Positions 21,561-29,664 of a DNA stretch of 33,193 bases are shown here, piece by piece. The stretch spans positions 1 to 33,193 of the forward strand of contig CAKPHD010000016.1 in the NCBI GenBank assembly GCA_934155625.1. The letters run 5' to 3'. The translations under genes were made by a program, and so were the position numbers. The notes beneath the pieces are model-generated. The model was not told where the DNA came from. It did not search any database and saw only the letters and a program-made list of their open reading frames with translations. Position 1 is the stretch's first letter. Every line of letters begins with the position of its first letter. The stretch is from an uncultured Clostridia bacterium. GTDB lineage: Bacteria; Bacillota; Clostridia; TANB77; CAG-508.

Positions 21561-24158
21561 AGTACAAGTGGAAAAAGCTATATTACAATTAAAAATTATG
21601 GGACATCAGATAAGCCTAAAAGTAATGTTTCTTTACAAAGAACAGATTGTGCAACAATAATAAATTCAGCACTTTCATTATCTGGAACAACAGATAGAAC
21701 AAATGAATATTCAGCAGTATTCTTTTCAATAAGTAGGGTAAGCAAAGTAAAACTAAAAAACAATTCAACATTATTCTTATGCAATGGAGCCAACTTATTA
21801 AAGGAACTAGATAGTGCAGTTGATATAGATGGAAAAGAAGAAAAAGGAGCTGTCACAATAAACGAAGATACTGGAGAAGTGACAAGAAATGTTAATAATA
21901 GAATTTACATGATGGAAGGTAAAAACTTAAATGTAGCATTAAATGAAAAAGCAACAATATATGGTAAAGTACAAGGTATGTTTTTCTTTGGATTATTTAC
22001 AAACAGAAATAATCCAGCTACAAGTACAGGTTTATACCACAATAGTTATAATAATGGAGATGCAATAACAAACTCTGGAACATTTGTAACCAATTCTTAT
22101 GTTATAGCAGAACATTTAACAAATCCCGAACATGATATAAAAGTTGATGGTTTTTATACAAATTATAATAATGAAAATAACATAAAAGTAGATTATATAC
22201 AACCAACGCCAGATGCCGATGTATATTATATGTGGGTAGCAGGTGAAAAGATGGATGTAAAAACATTCAATATAGAGATGGTTGCATCAAAATATGCAAC
22301 ACTTGGAACATATGACTTAGCATTAACTGAATTTTCTGATCCTAATATCAAGTTTTATATTGCTGGATTTTCATCAGGACTAATCAATGATGTTTCATTA
22401 GTACCAGCAGATCAAATAGAATCAGTAGAGGCAGACGAAGACAAAGCTAATAGTCAGTTTGGACTAACTATGAAAACAGGAAATATTGGTTGGCAAAATA
22501 AAGGAAAAACGCAATTTTTAACAGAAAATGGTGGAACATATACAGGAACAACAAGTTATAATTCAGATAATACTAATTATACACCTAGGTTGAATTTTTA
22601 CTTTTATCATTCACAGAACCTTACTGTCAAGAGAGCATTAGGAGAGGTAAAAATAAGATTACAAGTATGGACACCAATAGATGACTTAAATTATAAAATT
22701 TCATATATAGATATAAATACAACATTATCAACAGCATTATTCCAAGACGACTATTATGAAGCAGCAATGACACCTGGACAAGAATATGGATTATTTACAA
22801 CTACAGATACAACAATAACAAATCATAGTGCATTATCAGCATATTATTCATTGTTATTACAGAACTTTTCAGATAAAGAATATTATGATGAATATAAAGA
22901 TTACCAGAGAGTATTAGTTTCAAGAGATGCAAATAATTTACCATATGTATTTCCAGAAAATACAAAACTAACCATGCTAGATATGGCAACAAATCAATAT
23001 TATTATTATAGTGTAACAGCAGATGATGTCGCGAACAAAAAATATATATACAAATTATCGGATTTTATTTCTATGGGAAGTGAAGATGCTAAATTTAAAG
23101 AAAGCGAAATGTTTGATAAATATTATAAAAAGGATGAAAACTTAATTTATGAGAATTTTATATTTCATGTAAATTTAGAAAATACTAATATTACAGAAAA
23201 CATAATAGATAATTCATTATTAATGGAGCTAAGAAATCCTGATAATCAAACAATGATAGGAGTATTAGGAATACAAAGAGAAAATATGTTATATAATGTT
23301 TTTTGTGATAAAGATGCAACTATAAAAGTAAAAGGAACAATTGATCCAGAAACAATATATTTGGGTAGTCCGATAAGACTAAATGTTAATACAGAATTTA
23401 CTCAAGAACTACTTGGATCAAAGACTATTTACGATACACAATATTTTGATAATAAGCTTGGTATAAAAATAAGTATATATGATAGTAATGGAAATAGGCT
23501 AAATAATGACAGTTTATTAGGAATAAATTTTGAGTTAGATGGAAAAACTTACTATCCTAGAGTTGATGGAACAACAAGAATAAATATAGCTGATAAAGTA
23601 ACAGATGTATTGGCTAAAATACAAATAAATACCGAAAACAATAAAACTTGGGCGACAGGAGATTATAAAATTAGAATAGAATCATTTGGATCATCAGATG
23701 GAATTTATTATGGATTAACAGCATCAGACATGGTGGAATTAAATATAAGAGTAATTAATCAATCTTTTGGACTAAAAGTACTAACTTCTGATAATGATAA
23801 GATTGTTAATAAAGATACAGGAACAACAATAAGTGGAAGTGATTCAATTGCAACAACATTGCAATATTCATCTGCTTTAAGTAAACCTAATGTTGCTGTA
23901 TCATTATATAGAAGAGACTACAAAGAAGAATTCTCACAAGAATATAATTTAGTTGATTTAAAAGATTATGTATCAACAGAATTAACTGCAACAAAGAGAG
24001 AAAAAGAATATGTAGTATCAGAAAATCCATTAGAAAATAGTATACATTTCTTGACATTGAAACAAAATTTAGTGACAGGAACATATAAATTAGTATACAA
24101 ATTATATGATGGAGACATTTACATAGGAGAGGTCTACGAATATATGATTATAAAATAA
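18702..24158 (+). CDS. Giant secreted beta-helix protein, C-terminal part (after the frameshift)
   Basis: Continuation of the gene at 15491 in the +1 frame. A TTG at 19185 is the first conventional start but has no ribosome binding site, so independent translation is unlikely. Order of parts: a module at about 18720-19200 (TKWIFESAGNNKYYIKSLET, RYIYVNN) that looks like a beta-trefoil lectin-type unit; a beta-helix at about 19240-20390 with turns such as NIYGGGNQAN and NVYGGNNQGG; and an insert at about 20391-20800 resembling a CBM2-like cellulose-binding fold (ATLKITFSNNTSKEISKWNA, then NPIPANGTLTIEF). More helix follows to about 21560 (DVYGGGNQAV, RVFGGGNQAG, SVFGGGNQAE), then about 850 residues of beta-sandwich-like domains to the end. 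There is no LPxTG, C-terminal helix or SLH motif, so attachment must be by the N-terminus or by binding the surface. Probably an adhesin or matrix protein. Confidence 0.8.
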   Translation, partial: HNGGVTGKPILTFSNESSNFQTGKEYIISLNAKGGDSLSSNGSNVTNTIISSAIEPTNSTKWIFESAGNNKYYIKSLETNRYIYVNNGSGYGTVTADLTLSTSDKTAFSVSGTNSIQISCQISYRNFWGGTQTATVYIACDNYGNWTASNNYYNDVSTTLYLLTYKLLPKDDGNDENDIDTVVNIKVLGGIINNNIYGGANQNNIYGTVKFDMKKGNINGVVYGGSNIKGTIFGSTLINISGGQLGIKSEQSQNDYTNTDTLFGGGLGSETNVNGRTLINIQDTDDNLNIYGNVYGGSSLGKMKDNVKINIKDLPTISNTISIIGYVFGGGKGDSTIPATVEKNVNINIDGSNLDKCSIFGGSNINGTISGSIELKIGENNNSIVQNIYGGGNQANIATETQNVKVYILANSNIKNAFNGGKSADLISSGENDTTREIYLQGGKVENIYGGSDSSGTVTVSHVYVEAGTATNVYGGNNQGGTTQISRVFIKGGAVTNAYGGGDKAETTTSNITTSEGTIENIYGGGNQAGVTTTNVVTNGGNIGKIFGGSNRSGNVEKSNVTTNESTTEDSTSPVKMHVQATATKTESWESTTYPTKATLKITFSNNTSKEISKWNAFIYAPDSKLKDNYTSSDIEEDNGTYKLTEKNRYYGTNPIPANGTLTIEFTVLSNQDATAFAVGYGMNGTNSDGETVSSSNAVIQTVYGGNNQGGTTQNTNVIINGGGVQDVYGGGNQAVSGKTNVNINGNVKKRVFGGGNQAGVNTNTNVTINESTVGDNVYGGGNEGTVTENTYVKVKNATLSNSLYAGGNGSSATVYGNTNLIMEGTNNVTNSVFGGGNQAETGTETNNNSISTVNIVGGIIGKNVYGGANTSVVYGKTQTNIGYDTVGDESLEKGDIKINGTVFGGGEANESGSEVYDFDFISVTKQIDIQIDANGHNNFDILGSIFGSGNASSTSGKSYITIKNYGTSDKPKSNVSLQRTDCATIINSALSLSGTTDRTNEYSAVFFSISRVSKVKLKNNSTLFLCNGANLLKELDSAVDIDGKEEKGAVTINEDTGEVTRNVNNRIYMMEGKNLNVALNEKATIYGKVQGMFFFGLFTNRNNPATSTGLYHNSYNNGDAITNSGTFVTNSYVIAEHLTNPEHDIKVDGFYTNYNNENNIKVDYIQPTPDADVYYMWVAGEKMDVKTFNIEMVASKYATLGTYDLALTEFSDPNIKFYIAGFSSGLINDVSLVPADQIESVEADEDKANSQFGLTMKTGNIGWQNKGKTQFLTENGGTYTGTTSYNSDNTNYTPRLNFYFYHSQNLTVKRALGEVKIRLQVWTPIDDLNYKISYIDINTTLSTALFQDDYYEAAMTPGQEYGLFTTTDTTITNHSALSAYYSLLLQNFSDKEYYDEYKDYQRVLVSRDANNLPYVFPENTKLTMLDMATNQYYYYSVTADDVANKKYIYKLSDFISMGSEDAKFKESEMFDKYYKKDENLIYENFIFHVNLENTNITENIIDNSLLMELRNPDNQTMIGVLGIQRENMLYNVFCDKDATIKVKGTIDPETIYLGSPIRLNVNTEFTQELLGSKTIYDTQYFDNKLGIKISIYDSNGNRLNNDSLLGINFELDGKTYYPRVDGTTRINIADKVTDVLAKIQINTENNKTWATGDYKIRIESFGSSDGIYYGLTASDMVELNIRVINQSFGLKVLTSDNDKIVNKDTGTTISGSDSIATTLQYSSALSKPNVAVSLYRRDYKEEFSQEYNLVDLKDYVSTELTATKREKEYVVSENPLENSIHFLTLKQNLVTGTYKLVYKLYDGDIYIGEVYEYMIIK

Positions 24159-24189
24159 TATACATATTATTGGAGGAAAATAATAAAAA

Positions 24190-24774
24190 ATGAAATATGA
24201 TGTAGAATCAATAAACAAAAGAAAAGAAAAAGCAAAAATTTTAAAAAGAATTATGGAAATAATTGCAATAATATTAATATATAATATTATTTTAATTATT
24301 GTATCATCAATAAATGGAAAAGATTTTAGCATATTAGGATATAAAGCATATATTGTAGATACCAATAGTATGGAACCAACAATAAATGTTGGAGATATTG
24401 TAATAGTAAAAAAGGTTAAAGAAGATAAATTAAAACAAGGTGATGTAATAACCTTTACCGAAGAAGGTGAGGTTATTACACACCGAATTACTAAAGTTGA
24501 GACAGAAGAGATAGGGACACAGTATGTTACAAAAGGAGATAATAATAATACAGAAGATACATTTAAGATAAGATATAATGATATTATTGGAGAGGAAATT
24601 CTAACAATTCCACGATTAGGAAAAACAGTACAAATATTAGATAGTAAAATAATTATACTAATTATAATTTTGATAATATTAATATTCATATTAGTAAAAA
24701 TACAAAAAAATGAGAAGATAGAAAATAGGAGAGAAAAAAAGAAAATTGAAGAAAACAAAAAAAATAAAAACTAA
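24190..24774 (+). CDS. SipW/ER-type signal peptidase I (active), third copy
   Basis: 194 aa. A long charged N-terminus precedes a helix (about residues 21-39). The active-site box IVDTNSMEPTINVGDIVIV holds Ser60, VITHRI holds His98, and VTKGDNNNTED gives Asp117. A C-terminal helix (about 152-170) is followed by a highly charged Lys/Glu tail. This is the most consensus-like of the three active copies. GGAGG (24172-24176) is 13 nt from the ATG, longer than usual, but no better start exists. It follows the giant beta-helix protein by 31 nt and overlaps the inactive homologue at 24746 by 29 nt. The giant protein is the most likely substrate by position. Confidence 0.9.
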   Translation: MKYDVESINKRKEKAKILKRIMEIIAIILIYNIILIIVSSINGKDFSILGYKAYIVDTNSMEPTINVGDIVIVKKVKEDKLKQGDVITFTEEGEVITHRITKVETEEIGTQYVTKGDNNNTEDTFKIRYNDIIGEEILTIPRLGKTVQILDSKIIILIIILIILIFILVKIQKNEKIENRREKKKIEENKKNKN

Positions 24775-25330
24775 ATTAATTGTATCCATATTTTATGTAG
24801 TTGCTATAATAAGTATAGTGTATAACATTATATATACAGTAAACACAGCAATTTCTTCAAAAGAATATTTTAATTTATTTGGAATTAGTTTATTTAGAAT
24901 AGACAATAACTTAATGAAAAATGAAATTAATAAAAATGCATTAGTAATTGTAAAAAAAGTAAACGAAAAAGACTTGAAAGAAGGAGATATAATAGCCTAT
25001 CAAGTTCATGGACAAACAAAAATAAATAAGATTTTTAATATAACAGATGAAGGGTATAAAACAAAATATAATCAAGCATATTACCTAGATATAGAGACAG
25101 TAAACTATAATCAAATTATAGGAAAAGTTATTGTAAATATTCCAGTTATAGGAATATTATTAGAAATTTTACAAAGTAAAGTAACAAGTATTATAATTTG
25201 TATTATACTATTCATGTTATACAATTACAATAATTACAAAGCTGATAAAAAAATTGAAAGAAAAAGAAAAAAGCTACTTAATAAAAGGAAGGAAAGAAAA
25301 AATGTTTTTAGCAAAAGCGGGAGAATATGA
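24746..25330 (+). CDS. Second signal peptidase homologue lacking catalytic residues
   Basis: 194 aa. Its core EYFNLFGISLFRIDNNLMKN aligns residue by residue with DYANLFGYSLFEVATGSMSP of the active peptidase at 4212, which puts Leu56 in place of the catalytic Ser. The later Pro and Gly-Asp are also lost (NEINKNALVIV), the THR box reads KIN so the His is gone, and the TKGDNN box is missing. The fold, the N-terminal helix (about residues 11-31) and the C-terminal helix (about 154-175) with a basic tail remain. The start is a TTG at 24746 inside the preceding gene; AGGAG is 13 nt away, so the start is uncertain by a few residues. The pairing with an active copy at 24190 suggests a heteromeric complex or a substrate-binding partner. 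Confidence 0.8.
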   Translation: MKKTKKIKTKLIVSIFYVVAIISIVYNIIYTVNTAISSKEYFNLFGISLFRIDNNLMKNEINKNALVIVKKVNEKDLKEGDIIAYQVHGQTKINKIFNITDEGYKTKYNQAYYLDIETVNYNQIIGKVIVNIPVIGILLEILQSKVTSIIICIILFMLYNYNNYKADKKIERKRKKLLNKRKERKNVFSKSGRI

Positions 25331-26075
25331 ACCATGCGGTATATTTTCAATGCAACATTTTGAACTAATAATTATAACAGTATTAGGAATAATATTTGCA
25401 TTAAAAAATACTGTAAACAAAACAAAAAAAGAAGTAAAACAAATAATAAAAAGATGTACAATAATAATGTGGATATTAGAAATAATAATGATAACATTTA
25501 AAATATGTACAGGTGATGTAAGGAACTTAAACAATTATGTGCCATTATATTATTGTAGTTTATTATTATATGCTGGATTATTGAGTTCGTTTTGCAAAGG
25601 AAAATTAAAAAGAATTGGAGATGTATTTTTAGCAACAGGAGGAATAATAGGAGGAATAGTATTTATAATATTGCCAACAACATCATTACCAGCATATCCA
25701 ATGTTACATATTGTAAGTTTACACAGTTTTTTCTTTCACGGAACAATGATATACTTAGGATTATTAATAGATATAACACATTATATAGAATTAAATTTAT
25801 CAGATGTAAAATATTTTGCTATATTAGTTGGAGAAATTTGCGTATTAGCATATATAATAAATAAAAGATTTGGAAGTAATTTAATGTTTATTTCGCAAAA
25901 CTTCCCCGGAATGCCAATAGAAATAATATATAATGCAACAGGAAGATTTTTTACACTTGTAATGAGTATAGCACAGATGACATTGCCATTTTATATTGTT
26001 TACGGTGTAATAAAATTAGTAAACAAAAAACAGAAAGCTCAAGGAGGACAATATGAAAAAGTTAGTATTAATTGA
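25302..26075 (+). CDS. YwaF/TMEM164-like integral membrane protein
   Basis: 257 aa from ATG 25302 (GGAAGGAAAG upstream); a longer reading from 25254 lies in the preceding gene. Six or seven hydrophobic helices, with the family-like features FSMQHFELIIITVLG, a conserved LYYCSLLLY segment, IVSLHSFFFHG and PGMPIEIIY. It fits the YwaF / TIGR02206 group of conserved membrane proteins of unknown reaction (related to TMEM164, for which acyltransferase activity has been reported in eukaryotes; transfer of that function here is only inference). His residues in MQHFEL, LHSFFFHG and ITHY could be functional. Its first 29 nt overlap the inactive signal peptidase gene and its last 23 nt overlap polA. Confidence 0.75.
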   Translation: MFLAKAGEYEPCGIFSMQHFELIIITVLGIIFALKNTVNKTKKEVKQIIKRCTIIMWILEIIMITFKICTGDVRNLNNYVPLYYCSLLLYAGLLSSFCKGKLKRIGDVFLATGGIIGGIVFIILPTTSLPAYPMLHIVSLHSFFFHGTMIYLGLLIDITHYIELNLSDVKYFAILVGEICVLAYIINKRFGSNLMFISQNFPGMPIEIIYNATGRFFTLVMSIAQMTLPFYIVYGVIKLVNKKQKAQGGQYEKVSIN

Positions 26076-28734
26076 TGGAAACAGTATAATGAATAGAGCA
26101 TTTTATGGAATAATGGGAAGTAAAATGTTGACAACAAAAGATGGAAAATATACAAATGCAGTATATGGATTTTTAGCAATAATGTTCAAAATATTAGATG
26201 ATATACAACCAGAATATTTAGCAGTAGCATTTGATATGAAAGGAAAATTAAAAAGAAAAGAACTATTTGAAGGTTACAAAGCCAATAGACATGGAATGCC
26301 AGAGGAACTTGCAGAACAAATGCCTTTAATAAAAGAAATATTAAAAGCAATGAATATAGATATAATAGAAAAAGAAGGTTATGAAGGAGATGACATATTA
26401 GGAACACTTGCAAAATATGGAGAAAAGCAAGGTCTAGAAGTAACAATACTTTCAGGAGATAGAGATACATTTCAACTTGCAAGTGATAATATAACAATAA
26501 GAATTCCAAGAACAAAAGCTGGAAAAACAGAAACAGAAGACTATAACAGAGCAAAAGTATTAGAAGAATATGGACTTGAGCCAGAACAATTAATAGAAGT
26601 AAAAGCATTACAAGGAGATACATCTGACAACATTCCAGGAGTTCCAGGGGTTGGTCCTAAAACTGCAATTTCATTAATACAAAGATATAATACAGTAAAA
26701 GAATTATATGAGAAAATTGAAGCTGGAGAAGATGACTTAAAAGGAAAGCAAAAAGAAAATATAGAAAATAACAAAGAAATGGCAGAGCTTTCAAGAGTAC
26801 TTGGAGAAATTGATACAAATGTGCCATTAGAAGACACACTTGAGCAAATTAAAGTAGAAGAATGGGACAAGGCAAAAGTACTAGAAATATTTGAAGAATT
26901 ACGTTTTAATAGATATATAGACAGATTTGGACTAAGAGGTGAAGCTAAAGAAAGCTCTAGCAAAAAAGAAGAACATTTTGAAATTATAGAAGCAACTGAG
27001 ATTCCAAAAGTAGAAAAACTATATTATTACTTACAAACAGAAGAATGTAATAATCCAGAATTTATAATAAAAAGAAAAATAACAGGAATAAGTATATATT
27101 CAGATAATAAAATATACTATATAGTTGCAAATGAAGGCTTTGAACAACAATTAAAAGATTTATTTGAAAATGATAAGATAGAAAAATATGGTTATGATTT
27201 AGCACAAGATTATATATTATTAAAGCAAATTGGAATTACAATGAAAAATATATCATATGATGCCAAAATTGCTGCATATATATTAAATCCAACAAGCAAA
27301 TATACATTAGATGTAATAGCAAGAGATTATTTAGAAATAGATAATGGAGAGTACTTACAATCACAAGGTGCAAATAAACAAGCAGAGCAAACATCACTAT
27401 TTGATGCACAAGAAGATACAAAAGATGATAGCACAAAAATTGAGAATTCATTATATGCAGAAGAAATCTATAAATTATCAGAAGTTACAATGAAAAAATT
27501 AGAAGAAATAGATGCAGTAGAATTATTTAAAAATATAGATATGCCAACAGTAGAAGTATTAGCAGAAATGCAATGGAATGGTATGTATGTAGACTTGCAA
27601 GAACTAGAAGAATATGGTCAAAAACTAAAAGATAGACTAGAAATATTAACACAAGAAATATATGAACTTGCAGGAGAAGAATTTAATATAAATTCAACAA
27701 AACAATTAGGAGAAATCTTATTTGAAAAATTGAAATTAACAGTAGTAAAGAAAACAAAAAGTGGATATTCAACAGATGTAGATGTTTTAGAAAAACTAAA
27801 AGATGAACATCCTGTAATAGAAAAAATATTAGAATATAGACAATTAATGAAGCTAAATTCAACATATGTAGAAGGAATGAAACCATATATAAATCCAAAA
27901 ACAAAAAGAATACATTCATTTTTCCACCAAACAATAACAGCAACAGGAAGAATAAGTTCAACAGAGCCAAATCTTCAAAATATACCAACACGATTTGAAT
28001 TAGGAAAGCAACTAAGAAAAGTATTTAAACCAGCAGATGGATATTTATATATAGATGCAGATTATTCACAAATAGAATTGCGTGTATTAGCACATGTATC
28101 AAATGATGAACATATGGTTCAAGCATTTATAAATGGAGAAGATATTCACAGACAAGCTGCCTCAAAGGTATTTAACACTCCAATAGATGAGGTTACAAAA
28201 GAGCAGAGAAGTAATGCAAAAGCAGTAAACTTTGGAATTGTTTATGGGATAAGTGATTTTGGATTAGGTGAGCAATTGCATATATCTAGAAAAAAGGCAA
28301 AACAATATATTGAACAATATCTAGAACAATATTCTGGAATAAAACAATTTATGGATGATGTTGTAGAAAATGCAAAAGAAAAAGGATATGTAGAAACTCA
28401 ATTTAAAAGAAGAAGATATATACCAGAACTAAAATCAAGCAATTATATGGTACGTCAATTTGGACAAAGAGCAGCAATGAATACGCCAATACAAGGAACT
28501 GCAGCAGATATCATGAAAATTGCAATGATAAATGTTTTAAAAGAATTAAAAACAAGAAATATGAAATCAAAAATTGTACTTCAAGTTCATGATGAAATGA
28601 TGATAGAAGCGGAATTAAGCGAAGTAGATGAAGTTAAAGAGTTAATAAAAAAATGCATGGAAAGTGCATGTAAATTAAATGTACCATTAATAGCAGAAGT
28701 ATCTGAAGCTACTAACTGGTATGATTGTAAATAA
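26053..28734 (+). CDS. polA: DNA polymerase I
   Basis: 893 aa, full length for the family; ATG 26053 has AAGGAGG 5 nt upstream. Pol I fills gaps and removes RNA primers in replication and repair. Residues 1-about 290 are the 5'-3' exonuclease (VLIDGNSIMNRAFYG, GYEGDDILGTLAKYG, ILSGDRDTFQLAS, and the helix-hairpin-helix GVPGVGPKTAISLI). About 315-495 is the 3'-5' exonuclease-like domain, but the DxE of the first motif is absent (EFIIKRKITGISIY), so proofreading is expected to be lost, as in Bacillus and Thermus enzymes. The polymerase domain has motif A DYSQIELR (670-677), motif B with Arg719, Lys723 and YG (731-732), and motif C VHDE (845-848). It overlaps the membrane protein gene before it by 23 nt and so appears linked to the signal peptidase operon. 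Confidence 0.98.
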   Translation: MKKLVLIDGNSIMNRAFYGIMGSKMLTTKDGKYTNAVYGFLAIMFKILDDIQPEYLAVAFDMKGKLKRKELFEGYKANRHGMPEELAEQMPLIKEILKAMNIDIIEKEGYEGDDILGTLAKYGEKQGLEVTILSGDRDTFQLASDNITIRIPRTKAGKTETEDYNRAKVLEEYGLEPEQLIEVKALQGDTSDNIPGVPGVGPKTAISLIQRYNTVKELYEKIEAGEDDLKGKQKENIENNKEMAELSRVLGEIDTNVPLEDTLEQIKVEEWDKAKVLEIFEELRFNRYIDRFGLRGEAKESSSKKEEHFEIIEATEIPKVEKLYYYLQTEECNNPEFIIKRKITGISIYSDNKIYYIVANEGFEQQLKDLFENDKIEKYGYDLAQDYILLKQIGITMKNISYDAKIAAYILNPTSKYTLDVIARDYLEIDNGEYLQSQGANKQAEQTSLFDAQEDTKDDSTKIENSLYAEEIYKLSEVTMKKLEEIDAVELFKNIDMPTVEVLAEMQWNGMYVDLQELEEYGQKLKDRLEILTQEIYELAGEEFNINSTKQLGEILFEKLKLTVVKKTKSGYSTDVDVLEKLKDEHPVIEKILEYRQLMKLNSTYVEGMKPYINPKTKRIHSFFHQTITATGRISSTEPNLQNIPTRFELGKQLRKVFKPADGYLYIDADYSQIELRVLAHVSNDEHMVQAFINGEDIHRQAASKVFNTPIDEVTKEQRSNAKAVNFGIVYGISDFGLGEQLHISRKKAKQYIEQYLEQYSGIKQFMDDVVENAKEKGYVETQFKRRRYIPELKSSNYMVRQFGQRAAMNTPIQGTAADIMKIAMINVLKELKTRNMKSKIVLQVHDEMMIEAELSEVDEVKELIKKCMESACKLNVPLIAEVSEATNWYDCK

Positions 28735-28760
28735 AAATCTTGAAAAAAGGAGAGAGATAC

Positions 28761-29315
28761 TTGAAGAAAAAGCAAAGAAAAAAGGGAAAAACTCTATTAT
28801 TAATATTAATAATACTAGCTTTGTTTTGCAAAGAACCCATAAAACAGCAAATTACAAGAACTGTATATAAAAAAGAATATTCAGAATATGTAACTAAATA
28901 TGCCGAACAATATGGAGTTGAAGAAAATTTAATATATGCATTAATAAAAGCAGAGAGCAATTTTAACCCTGATGCAGTATCTCATCAAAATGCTAAAGGG
29001 CTAATGCAATTGATGCAGTCAACAGCGGAAGATTTAGCAAAGAAAAGCAAGATAAATTTAAATAATGAAAATATATTAGAACCAGAAGTTAATATCCAGC
29101 TAGGAACACAATATATTGCTTCATTGTTAAATAAATATGATTGTGTGGAAGTAGCTCTTGCTGCATATAATGCGGGAAGCGGAAATGTTGATAAATGGAT
29201 AAGCTCTGGTAAAATCAAGGCAGATGGTTCTGATATAGAAAATATTCCATATAAAGAAACTAATACTTATGTAAGAAAAATTATGAGAGATTATGAAATT
29301 TATAAGCAATTATAG
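28761..29315 (+). CDS. Membrane-anchored lytic transglycosylase (SLT family)
   Basis: 184 aa from TTG 28761 (AAAGGAGAG 6-8 nt upstream; an ORF start at 28740 precedes that site and was rejected). The basic N-terminus and one hydrophobic helix (about residues 11-23) suggest an anchor or signal. The SLT/goose-lysozyme-like domain has catalytic Glu65 in IKAESNFNP, then the family motif AKGLMQLM (78-85), TAEDLA, and AAYNAGSGNV. It cleaves the MurNAc-GlcNAc bond of peptidoglycan with 1,6-anhydro ring formation. Length and order match the small Slt/YjbJ-type proteins of Firmicutes. It lies 26 nt after polA and is probably the last gene of that transcript. Wall remodelling for surface-structure passage is possible but not shown. 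Confidence 0.92.
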   Translation: MKKKQRKKGKTLLLILIILALFCKEPIKQQITRTVYKKEYSEYVTKYAEQYGVEENLIYALIKAESNFNPDAVSHQNAKGLMQLMQSTAEDLAKKSKINLNNENILEPEVNIQLGTQYIASLLNKYDCVEVALAAYNAGSGNVDKWISSGKIKADGSDIENIPYKETNTYVRKIMRDYEIYKQL

Positions 29316-29326
29316 TAGAAATATTT

Positions 29327-29580
29327 TATAGTTCTTTAGTGGTACGCTTTTACAATTTAAAAATAACTTGTATAAATTTTAGCAAATTAATAATATATTG
29401 TTTTTTATACCTTGGTGTCGCAATCTCCATATTAAAAATGTTAGTATGTAGATTGCTCCATATCGCATTCGCATATGCTCATTTGGTCGCTTACGCGGTA
29501 TTTTAAACAATATATTATTAATTTGCTAAATATGATTAATATTGTTATAAATTGTAAAAGTGTACAAATAGAGGACTATA
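29327..29580. repeat. 254-bp nested palindrome, MITE-like element or structured RNA
   Basis: The 349-bp gap between the lytic transglycosylase and yqeG holds no gene. Its ends, TATAGT (29327) and ACTATA (29580), open an imperfect inverted repeat of about 32 bp. Inside are perfect 26-bp arms at 29378-29403 and 29505-29530. Within those is a smaller hairpin, GCAATCT...CATA (29420-29431) with TATG...AGATTGC (29445-29456). Substitutions in the outer arms (GTACGC versus GTACAC) are typical of an ageing terminal inverted repeat. No transposase is encoded. The matching ends may extend to ATTTTATAGT (29323) and ACTATAAAAT (29584). No clear target duplication is seen. Confidence 0.75.
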
Positions 29581-29597
29581 AAATTCTTAGTAAATTA

Positions 29598-29626
29598 TTG
29601 ACAAAATAGGAAGAGATTGTTAATAT
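29598..29626 (+). promoter_or_regulatory. SigA promoter of the yqeG operon
   Basis: TTGACA (29598-29603), 17-nt spacer, TAATAT (29621-29626), about 38 nt before ATG 29665 with GGAGG at 29654-29658. It begins only 17 bp after the palindromic element ends. Confidence 0.85.
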
Positions 29627-29664
29627 ATAAGCAGAAGTTTTGTGACTAGAAATGGAGGATTTAA

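Noticed and set aside
19185..24158. An independent gene starting at TTG 19185
   Set aside because: There is no ribosome binding site, the frame is open back to 18696, and the upstream residues continue the same protein; it is the 3' part of the gene at 15491.
24102..24758. 218-aa minus-strand reading frame
   Set aside because: It is antisense to a clear signal peptidase gene, its translation is Ile/Ser-rich low-complexity as expected for the reverse of AT-rich coding DNA, and it has no ribosome binding site.
25592..25864. 90-aa plus-strand frame inside the YwaF-like gene
   Set aside because: It is a frame-shifted shadow (Asn/Arg/Ile-rich) of a gene with clear membrane-helix pattern and lacks a ribosome binding site.
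29327..29580. tRNA or known riboswitch in the 349-bp gap
   Set aside because: There is no cloverleaf with a TTCRA arm, no recognisable aptamer core, and the palindrome ends before the yqeG promoter, so it is outside that message.
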